A DNA stretch of 6,750 nucleotides, taken from an uncultured Desulfomonile sp. GTDB taxonomy: Bacteria; Desulfobacterota; Desulfomonilia; Desulfomonilales; Desulfomonilaceae. The stretch covers positions 1-6,750 of the forward strand of contig CAIXMD010000261.1 in NCBI GenBank assembly GCA_903920415.1, written 5' to 3'. Under the pieces are notes generated by a model. That model was given only the letters and a program-made list of their open reading frames with translations. It ran no database searches and was not told the origin of the DNA. A program made the translations under genes and the position numbers. Each line of letters begins with the position of its first letter. The stretch's first letter is position 1. Below, in pieces: positions 1 through 5,150 of this stretch.

Positions 1-1289
1 ATCCCTTGAAGGCTGAGATAAGCCAGCGAATCGGCCTCTATAAAATCACATATATCTTGAACCGAGTTGTTGCAGGCGATCAGCTCGCCTTTGCTTGAAA
101 AATCTATTCCGTAATAACAGGGGAAACGGATCGGCGGACAACTTATCCTCATGTGTATTTCTCGGGCCCCGGCTTCCCTGAGTGCCCTGGTCCTCAGCTT
201 ACTCGTGGTACCCCTTACAATGGAATCATCCACAACGACAACTTTCTTGCCTTCAAGTATCTCACGGACTGGATTGAGCTTCAGCCTGACTCCGAGATTT
301 CGTACCGAGGCAGAGGGCTGGATAAACGTTCGACCCACATAATGGTTTCTTATCACACCGTATTCAAAGGGAAGCCCACTCCCCTGAGAATAACCAAGTG
401 CTGCATAATTTCCCGATGCGGGCATCGGAACTACGAGATCGGCGCCGTCTACGGGGTTTTCAATTGCTGCCTGAAATCCCAGTTGTTTCCGTACGTTGTA
501 CACACCATGTCCAAAGATCATCGAATCAGGGCGGGCAAAATATATATACTCAAATATACACATTGCAGAGTTGGTCTTGCGGGAACCCTGAATCGATCTG
601 AGGCCGTTGTGATCAGCTATAACAATCTCCCCCGGTTCCACGTCACGAACATATTCAGCCTCGATGATGTCCAGAGCGCAGGTCTCGGAGGTAAAAATGA
701 TCGCGTCGCCTTTTCGTCCAATGCAAAGTGGCCTAAATCCGTAAGGATCGCGTGCGGCAAGGATGCCTCCGGGTGTCAAAAATACTATTGACCAGGCCCC
801 TCTTAACTCCTCGAAAACCTTTATCAGTCGCTCTTCCAGCGAACCTTTTTTGTGAAGCACAAGATGGGCAATAAGCTCGGAATCGGTAGAAGTTTGGAAT
901 ATGGCCCCGCGGGATTCGAGATGCCTTCTGAGATTGGCTATGTTCACTATGTTACCGTTATGTCCCAGGGCAAAAATGCGATCGATTTGCTCGACCAGGA
1001 AAGGTTGAGCGTTTCTTAACATAGAACTTCCCGTGGTAGAATATCGGACATGTCCTATCCCCATGGTGCCTTTGAACCCCTGGAATGCCCCGTCCTTGAA
1101 AACATCCGAGATGAGGCCCATACCCTTGTGTGCCCTGACTTCCGTACCATCGCTGATTACTATTCCCGCGGACTCTTGGCCTCGGTGTTGGAGTGCGTAA
1201 AGGCCCAAATATATGAGATGGGCCGGATCCTCCGCTCCATAAATAGCGAATATTCCACAGGCCTCTTTCTTGGAGGGCGAATCAATCAT
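1..1289 (-). CDS. purF: Amidophosphoribosyltransferase (glutamine PRPP amidotransferase), 3' end outside the window
   Basis: Catalyses the first committed step of de novo purine synthesis, converting PRPP and glutamine to 5-phosphoribosylamine in the cytoplasm. I translated the minus strand from the ATG at 1287-1289; it is open without a stop for 429 codons to the window edge. Residues 1-10 form a short propeptide before Cys11 (CGIFAIYG), the expected N-terminal nucleophile of the class II glutaminase domain. Family motifs follow: LQHRGQES at 33-40, GHVRYSTTG at 79-87, GHNGNIVN at 109-116. The PRPP-binding loop VVVVDDSIVRGTT is at 350-362. Cys244 (in CIFEYIYFARPDS) and Cys391 (PCYYGID) match two of the four [4Fe-4S] ligands of the Bacillus subtilis-type enzyme; the final CxxC pair would lie in the roughly 45 missing residues. 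One oddity is PASG at 290-293, where relatives usually have PDSG. An AGGAG lies 8 nt before the start. Identification is very secure. Confidence 0.97.
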   Translation of the reverse strand, partial: MIDSPSKKEACGIFAIYGAEDPAHLIYLGLYALQHRGQESAGIVISDGTEVRAHKGMGLISDVFKDGAFQGFKGTMGIGHVRYSTTGSSMLRNAQPFLVEQIDRIFALGHNGNIVNIANLRRHLESRGAIFQTSTDSELIAHLVLHKKGSLEERLIKVFEELRGAWSIVFLTPGGILAARDPYGFRPLCIGRKGDAIIFTSETCALDIIEAEYVRDVEPGEIVIADHNGLRSIQGSRKTNSAMCIFEYIYFARPDSMIFGHGVYNVRKQLGFQAAIENPVDGADLVVPMPASGNYAALGYSQGSGLPFEYGVIRNHYVGRTFIQPSASVRNLGVRLKLNPVREILEGKKVVVVDDSIVRGTTSKLRTRALREAGAREIHMRISCPPIRFPCYYGIDFSSKGELIACNNSVQDICDFIEADSLAYLSLQG

Positions 1290-1302
1290 AGGAGGATCTC
1301 CT
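1290..1302 (-). promoter_or_regulatory. purF ribosome binding site inside a small potential hairpin
   Basis: On the minus strand the Shine-Dalgarno AGGAG (1298-1302) is followed 3 nt later by its complement CTCCT (1290-1294), directly before the ATG. This could form a 5-bp stem with a 3-nt loop that hides the ribosome binding site. It supports the start at 1289. Whether the stem forms in vivo is not known. Confidence 0.45.
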
Positions 1303-1305
1303 GCT

Positions 1306-1320
1306 ACAAGAAATTCTTGT
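1306..1320. repeat. 15-bp interrupted palindrome in the purF leader
   Basis: ACAAGAA (1306-1312) and TTCTTGT (1314-1320) are perfect inverted copies around a single central base. The element lies between the candidate purF promoter and its ribosome binding site, roughly +12 to +26 of the predicted transcript. It could be an operator half-site pair or a short RNA stem; no known regulator is recognised. Confidence 0.5.
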
Positions 1321-1338
1321 AATGTACAGATTCCTGGT

Positions 1339-1367
1339 AAATTATCCCCCATCCCTTGTACGGTCAA
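1339..1367 (-). promoter_or_regulatory. Candidate sigma70 promoter of purF
   Basis: Reading the minus strand, TTGACC (1362-1367) could be the -35 box. Two overlapping -10 candidates follow: GATAAT (1341-1346) at 15-bp spacing, or TAATTT (1339-1344) at 17-bp spacing. Either would start transcription about 40 nt before the purF ATG. The -35 box overlaps an inverted repeat (1351-1372), which would suit repression. The match is moderate, so this is inference from pattern only. Confidence 0.4.
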
Positions 1368-1372
1368 GGGAT
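1351..1372. repeat. Perfect 8-bp inverted repeat over the purF -35 region
   Basis: ATCCCTTG (1351-1358) and CAAGGGAT (1365-1372) are exact inverted copies separated by 6 bp. The repeat covers the candidate purF -35 box. A second, overlapping dyad pairs TACGGT (1359-1364) with ACCGTA (1375-1380), so the two hairpins exclude each other. It may be an operator for a dimeric regulator or a hairpin in read-through RNA. Only the symmetry is observed. Confidence 0.5.
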
Positions 1373-1547
1373 CAACCGTAAGGTCGGGACGGAAAAAAGG
1401 GAAGATACGAGAGAAGAGTCTCTGTCCAAAGGTGCCTTCAAAGAAGTATCTTAATTACGCTATTGTTACCGGTGGATCCCCTCCGCTGCGAACGGCAAGA
1501 CCTGACTTCATTCGGTAACCCCCGGCGTTAACCGTAGCAAAAGGTTT

Positions 1548-2486
1548 TCATGGTTTGACGGTAGCACCCCAGCCCGATCTGGGATCTTGTCCCTGAGGAA
1601 TAGTTACGGGCTTCGGCATGGCTATGGAAGACGGGCTGGTGACCGTCTGCTCCTGTGGAGTTGTTTGCGGTGCCCTGGGTGTTCTCGATGCAGCGGAACG
1701 AGGCCGAGCTTGCCGTGGCTGTTCTCGTACGGCTTGATCATCAGATTCGGGCTGTCCTCCAGGAGGGTAGTACTGCACTGAGGTACCCTCAGGTGTAGTG
1801 GTAGTAATTCTCGCGGCTCCAGGTGGAAGCGCATCCCCGAACCTGCCTGTCTGTTCAGCAGTGTACTGGCCGGGACGCTGGGCTCGACCCTGGGTGGTGG
1901 GTCTGGACGCACCCGCTTGGGGGCTAGTTGCTGAACGCTGAGACCTGGAAGGAGCTACTCGAGGGCTTGGGGGGGCGGCTACCGGAGGCGGTCCAGGAGG
2001 AGCCGCCTGAATGCCGGGAGGGCCATATTGCTCAGGCGGTGGGGCGTTAGAACCCAATTGCTGATTATGCCAGTCGGAATAAATGCCTTCCTGAGTGTTG
2101 TCGTACTGTTGGCTTTGCTGATTACCGTAACCCTGAGGAGGATATCCCTGTTGGCCATATCCCGGATAACCCTGAGGGCCTTGTTGATATCCCTGTTGGT
2201 CGTATCCCGAAGAACCCTGAGGACCTTGTTGATATCCCTGTTGGCCGTATCCCGGATAACCCTGAGGGCCTTGTTGATATCCCTGTTGGGGTTGCTGAGA
2301 ATACTGCCGGCTCGGATCGACATTCCCCCCGTAGTATTGAGAGCTATCAAACTGATTTGCAGCTTGGCCTCCCCCAGTTATGCCGAACCCACCGGGTCCA
2401 AAAATCGAATCAATAACACCCTGGCTAAAAGCAGGACCCTGCATGACGGCGAGCAATGCCAGCAAAAATATTCCTGTTCGTTTCAT
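1548..2486 (-). CDS. Secreted low-complexity Gly/Gln/Tyr/Pro-rich repeat protein of unknown function
   Basis: I do not recognise a family. The 312-residue product starts with a signal peptide: basic MKR, a hydrophobic core at about 5-15, and a likely cleavage near AFS-Q (19-22), so export is expected. Residues 23-45 are Gly-rich. Residues 60-128 are a Tyr/Gly/Gln/Pro region containing three near-identical 15-residue repeats of the type GYQQGPQGYPGYGQQ, with one variant carrying SSGYD. Residues 148-280 are Pro/Ser/Thr/Arg-rich with a more ordered patch RITTTTPEGTSVQYYPPGG at 226-244. There are no cysteines and only three lysines. An AAAGGAG (2493-2499 on the complement) precedes the ATG at 2484-2486 by 6 nt, and a strong promoter lies upstream. 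It reads toward purF but shows no functional link. Surface, matrix or condensate-like behaviour is speculation. Confidence 0.85.
   Translation of the reverse strand: MKRTGIFLLALLAVMQGPAFSQGVIDSIFGPGGFGITGGGQAANQFDSSQYYGGNVDPSRQYSQQPQQGYQQGPQGYPGYGQQGYQQGPQGSSGYDQQGYQQGPQGYPGYGQQGYPPQGYGNQQSQQYDNTQEGIYSDWHNQQLGSNAPPPEQYGPPGIQAAPPGPPPVAAPPSPRVAPSRSQRSATSPQAGASRPTTQGRAQRPGQYTAEQTGRFGDALPPGAARITTTTPEGTSVQYYPPGGQPESDDQAVREQPRQARPRSAASRTPRAPQTTPQEQTVTSPSSIAMPKPVTIPQGQDPRSGWGATVKP
2141..2289 (-). repeat. Three tandem 45-bp repeats plus a 14-bp partial copy, within the secreted protein gene
   Basis: Units run 2141-2185, 2186-2230 and 2231-2275, followed by a partial copy at 2276-2289. Each begins GATATCCCTGTTGG on the plus strand. 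Units 1 and 3 differ at one position; unit 2 differs at several, turning YPGYG into SSGYD. Sequence at about 2125-2140 resembles a decayed edge of another unit. The 45-bp length keeps the reading frame, so copy number could change without breaking the protein. Confidence 0.95.
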
Positions 2487-2501
2487 CTTTTTCTCCTTTC
2501 A

Positions 2502-2517
2502 GCTCAGTTTTATGAGC
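2502..2517 (-). promoter_or_regulatory. Small leader hairpin just before the Shine-Dalgarno of the secreted protein gene
   Basis: GCTCA (2502-2506) and TGAGC (2513-2517) form a 5-bp stem with a 6-nt loop, ending two bases before the AAAGGAG ribosome binding site (2493-2499). It might influence translation or mRNA stability. The stem is short, so this is a weak call. Confidence 0.3.
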
Positions 2518-2569
2518 CGAACATAAACAAAGGTGAACAGGCAGACGTACCAACACTATAACTTACAAT

Positions 2570-2598
2570 ATTTTATGCTACTGGGTTACTCCTGTCAA
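2570..2598 (-). promoter_or_regulatory. Near-consensus sigma70 promoter of the secreted repeat protein gene
   Basis: On the minus strand a perfect -35 TTGACA (2593-2598) and a 5/6 -10 TAAAAT (2570-2575) are separated by exactly 17 bp. Transcription should begin near 2563, giving a 5' leader of about 75 nt. This is the clearest promoter in the window and suggests strong constitutive expression unless it is repressed. Confidence 0.8.
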
Positions 2599-2845
2599 TA
2601 CAATCCTTGAATTTTGTTTTACAACTTACCGGGTAATATGGTGGAATACGGTTATGGTACAAAGAAAAACAAAATATCAAAAGCTTATGCTGATTATAGT
2701 TTCATTCCCGCTTGATAGGCGGAAGGCACGGAGGTAGTCTGATTTGTCTTGCTTGCCGGGAAAAATCTTCTTAAATTCAAAGCCGATTAGATACTCGCTC
2801 TCTTGCGACACATCCATTTTATAGAGGCTCAAAGGCAAATTTGAC
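2599..2845. other. Divergent intergenic region before the ThiF/MoeB-like gene
   Basis: This is the upstream part of the 359-bp gap between the secreted protein gene and the plus-strand adenylating enzyme gene. No coding region or RNA gene was recognised. It is AT-rich at 2660-2700. A hairpin with one bulge can form at 2705-2724 around CTTGATAG. On the plus strand TTGCTT and TAAATT near 2750-2778 have 17-bp spacing and could be a weak promoter for the downstream gene, but the match is poor. Confidence 0.4.
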
Positions 2846-3613
2846 ATGGAATCTCCAATAAACCGATACAGCCGCCATACACTCCTTAAAGTGATAGGAA
2901 AAGAGGGTCAGCACAGAATAGAGCACTCAAGAGTTCTCATCGCAGGATTAGGGGCCCTCGGGTCGCTCATCGCAATCCTTCTTGCGAGAGCAGGAGTGGG
3001 GTTTTTGAGGATAGTGGATGGTGACGCCGCCGAATTGCACAACCTCCACAGGCAAATCCTCTATGATGAATCAGACGTGATCCTTGGACTTCCCAAGGCG
3101 CAGGTCGCCAGAGAACACTTAATGGCTTCGAATTCCCAGATCGAAATCGAAGCGGTAGCAGAATTCATAGAGCCTCACAACGTGGAAAGACTTACCAGCG
3201 GCATGGATCTGGTCGTTGATGCCCTGGACAATATCAGAACCCGGTACTTGATCAACGACACGGCCATCAGGAGAGGCATCCCTTATGTTTTTGGAGGCGC
3301 AGTAGAAACCGTAGGAAACGTCATGACGATTATCCCCGGGGTGACACCATGCCTTCGGTGCCTGTGGCCCGATCCGCAAGCGGTTGACGGCCACCCAAGA
3401 GCTTCAACGGTGGGTGTACTCTCGGCAGCAGCTACTGCAGTCGCGTCCGTTGAAGTGAGCGAAGCCTTGAAGATCCTGGTGGGACGAAAAGATGATATAC
3501 TTCCGGGGCTATTGGTTATGGAATTCTGGGGCAATCAGTTTCAGATCGTACGGTTGGAGCCTGATCCGGGATGCATATGCCGGACGGCAGTCGCCACTGC
3601 CCACCGAAAGTGA
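2846..3613 (+). CDS. ThiF/MoeB/HesA-family adenylyltransferase, probable activator of the adjacent ThiS-like carrier
   Basis: An E1-like enzyme that should adenylate the C-terminal glycine of a ubiquitin-fold sulfur carrier using ATP. In 255 residues it shows RYSR at 7-10 (Arg10 aligns with the intersubunit arginine finger of MoeB) and the nucleotide-binding loop GLGALG at 34-39. VDGD at 57-60, NLHRQ at 66-70, Lys84 and DALDN at 125-129 complete the ATP/Mg site. Zinc ligands are CLRC at 169-172 and Cys243/Cys245. Two departures are visible. The second zinc pair is CxC instead of the usual CxxC. The cysteine normally found in the SCAEAGVLG-type motif is replaced, the segment here reading RASTVGVLSA at 185-194. 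The ATG at 2846 has only a weak AAAGG 10 nt upstream. The gene converges on the metY-metX-carrier operon, whose carrier is its likely partner (an HcyF-like role). Family is secure; substrate is inferred from context, with ThiS or MoaD activation as alternatives. Confidence 0.9.
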   Translation: MESPINRYSRHTLLKVIGKEGQHRIEHSRVLIAGLGALGSLIAILLARAGVGFLRIVDGDAAELHNLHRQILYDESDVILGLPKAQVAREHLMASNSQIEIEAVAEFIEPHNVERLTSGMDLVVDALDNIRTRYLINDTAIRRGIPYVFGGAVETVGNVMTIIPGVTPCLRCLWPDPQAVDGHPRASTVGVLSAAATAVASVEVSEALKILVGRKDDILPGLLVMEFWGNQFQIVRLEPDPGCICRTAVATAHRK

Positions 3614-3658
3614 ATCTGTCTTAGATTACTCGAGTCTCATGATGGTGAAGCGGAGAGC

Positions 3659-3862
3659 CTAACCCCCGAACGAAGGATGAATAAACTCCACCCGGTCACC
3701 CTCCATAATAATTGTGGTAGTAAAATCTTTTCTATAAACGAAGCGACCGTTGACCTCCACGATGACCCCGGGGTCGTCTTCGTTGGTGATGTTCAAGATG
3801 TCCCGAATGGTTACATTACTGCCGTCAAATTCTTCCGTAAAACCGTTGAATATTACTTTCAT
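3659..3862 (-). CDS. ThiS/MoaD-like sulfur-carrier protein with exposed C-terminal Gly-Gly
   Basis: A 67-residue beta-grasp carrier, the usual size for ThiS. It starts MKVIFNG, has the central VIVEVNGRFVYRKDF strand-turn-strand at about 33-47, then GDRVEFIHPSFGG at 55-67, the ThiS/MoaD ending in which the last glycine is adenylated and converted to a thiocarboxylate. The ATG at 3860-3862 overlaps the metX TGA (3859-3861) as ATGA, so translation is probably coupled to metX; no strong Shine-Dalgarno is needed or seen. A longer in-frame form from a TTG at 4033 would overlap metX by 175 bp and add residues unlike the family, so I rejected it. Placement behind metY and metX argues that it donates sulfur for homocysteine (an HcyS-like role), not thiamine or molybdopterin. 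The family call is strong; the pathway is inferred. Confidence 0.88.
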   Translation of the reverse strand: MKVIFNGFTEEFDGSNVTIRDILNITNEDDPGVIVEVNGRFVYRKDFTTTIIMEGDRVEFIHPSFGG

Positions 3863-5040
3863 ACTACACCATTCAGGAACCCCCTGACGATCCGGGTCAA
3901 AGTCGGCATACCGGCACTCACCAAAAACGAATCGTGACCATACGGAAGATCGAGTTCCACAAAGGAGACGTGTTTGTTCAAAGCTTGCAAAGCTCGTACT
4001 ATGGTAAGTGACATCGAAGTCGGATAAAGCCAATCGGAAGTGTACGAGAGGACCAGCATTTTAGCTTTTATATTCCTGAACGCGGTAACGAGATCTCCGT
4101 GAGCGGCTTCTAGGTCGAACCGGTCGATGGCCTTGGTGATAACTACATAGGAATCTTCATCGAACCTTTCCATGAAGGTGCTTCCCTGATGTTCCAGGTA
4201 TGACTCAACTTCGAACTCGCCACCCTCCTTTCCATTCTCACCAAGACTATACCGGTAACCGTCAACGTCCTTTAGGGCTCGCTTGCGGCCAAATTTGGCT
4301 TCCATGGTATCTTCGGAGAGGTAGGTAATATGGCCGATCATCCGGGCTACTGCAAGACCTCTCCCCACCTTCTGATACGCGTCTCCCTGGTCGGATTCCG
4401 TGCAAGGCCGTGCAGGATCACTATATATGGCATTTCGTCCTACCCAATTGAACGCAATTCCTTGGGGAGATAACCTCGCGGTGGCAGCAATCACGATGGC
4501 GGACCGGATCATATCGGGATAGCGAACCGCCCATTCCAGGGCCTGCGTCCCTCCCATGGAGCCACCGATAACATTATGAAGACGATCTATGCCCAAGTGT
4601 TTCACCAGAAGCGCTTGGACGTTTACCATGTCGCCCATGGTGATAAGAGGAAATGAGCGTCCATAAGGTTTGCCGGTCGCCGGGTTTATACTGGGAGGAC
4701 CGGTGGTCCCTATACACCCACCAAGGCAGTTTGAACAGATGACGAAATATTTGTCGGTATCTATGCCTTTCTCAGGACCAATCAAGGCGTCCCACCAGCC
4801 TATCCTGCCCTTCTCGTTGATCCCGGCCACATGCGCGTCCCCGGACAGAGCATGGAGAATTAACACTGCATTGTCATACTTAGGCGAAAGGGTGCCGTAG
4901 GTCTCGTAAGCAACTCTCAACGGGCCTAAAAAAGCTCCGGACTCCAATTCAATTCCGTCGAAATCCGCGAACTGGGTCTTTACCGGACCATAGCGTCCAT
5001 CGGAGTCTGCGTATTCCTTGATGAACTCAGTGGACTCCAT
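3859..5040 (-). CDS. metX: Homoserine O-acetyltransferase (MetX)
   Basis: An alpha/beta-hydrolase-fold acyltransferase that transfers an acyl group from acyl-CoA to L-homoserine, the activation step of methionine synthesis. With the start used here it has 393 residues, typical for MetX. The oxyanion-region motif LHALSGDAHVAG is at 62-73, CSNCLGGCIGTTGP at 102-115, and the nucleophile elbow GGSMGG at 159-164 carries Ser161. Asp336 (TSDWLYP) and His369 (YGHDSFL) complete the triad. I chose the ATG at 5038-5040 because GGAAGGA lies just before it and the protein starts at the usual family position. An upstream in-frame ATG at 5109 would add 23 residues with no good ribosome binding site. It lies 110 bp after metY and overlaps the carrier gene by 4 bp. 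Acetyl over succinyl specificity is inferred from the neighbouring metY. Confidence 0.95.
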   Translation of the reverse strand: MESTEFIKEYADSDGRYGPVKTQFADFDGIELESGAFLGPLRVAYETYGTLSPKYDNAVLILHALSGDAHVAGINEKGRIGWWDALIGPEKGIDTDKYFVICSNCLGGCIGTTGPPSINPATGKPYGRSFPLITMGDMVNVQALLVKHLGIDRLHNVIGGSMGGTQALEWAVRYPDMIRSAIVIAATARLSPQGIAFNWVGRNAIYSDPARPCTESDQGDAYQKVGRGLAVARMIGHITYLSEDTMEAKFGRKRALKDVDGYRYSLGENGKEGGEFEVESYLEHQGSTFMERFDEDSYVVITKAIDRFDLEAAHGDLVTAFRNIKAKMLVLSYTSDWLYPTSMSLTIVRALQALNKHVSFVELDLPYGHDSFLVSAGMPTLTRIVRGFLNGVV

Positions 5041-5051
5041 TCTTTCCTTCC
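5041..5051 (-). promoter_or_regulatory. metX ribosome binding site (decides the start)
   Basis: The minus strand reads GGAAGGAAAGA directly before the ATG at 5040, placing AAGGA 4 nt from the start codon. The alternative upstream ATG at 5109 has only GAAAG-like sequence, so the shorter protein is preferred. Confidence 0.65.
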
Positions 5052-5150
5052 AGGAGACTCGAAGCCGAATCCCATGTCTGACCAGGCTCCCAATCGGCGC
5101 CCCAGGCATGGAGTTCTTTCGACTTTCTAAAACTTAATCCGTCCACGAAT

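Noticed and set aside
153..791. 212-codon plus-strand open frame inside purF
   Set aside because: It is antisense to a complete, motif-rich purF reading frame, has no ribosome binding site, and its translation resembles no family.
1270..1518. 82-codon plus-strand frame spanning the purF leader
   Set aside because: It begins at a TTG without a ribosome binding site, starts inside purF, and has no recognisable features.
2028..2561. 177-codon plus-strand open frame with Leu/Arg-rich repeats resembling a membrane protein
   Set aside because: Its repeats are the antisense reading of the 45-bp array in the secreted protein gene; the minus strand has the signal peptide, promoter and ribosome binding site.
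3614..3658. Possible bidirectional terminator between the convergent genes
   Set aside because: Only a short ACTCGAGT palindrome is present, with no stable GC stem or flanking T/A runs.
3659..4033. Longer 124-residue form of the sulfur carrier from a TTG start
   Set aside because: The extra N-terminus overlaps metX in another frame and does not look like a ThiS/MoaD domain; the ATGA start at 3862 gives the normal length.
5041..5109. N-terminally extended MetX from the ATG at 5109
   Set aside because: The upstream ATG lacks a good ribosome binding site, whereas the ATG at 5040 has GGAAGGA and fits the family start. It cannot be fully excluded.
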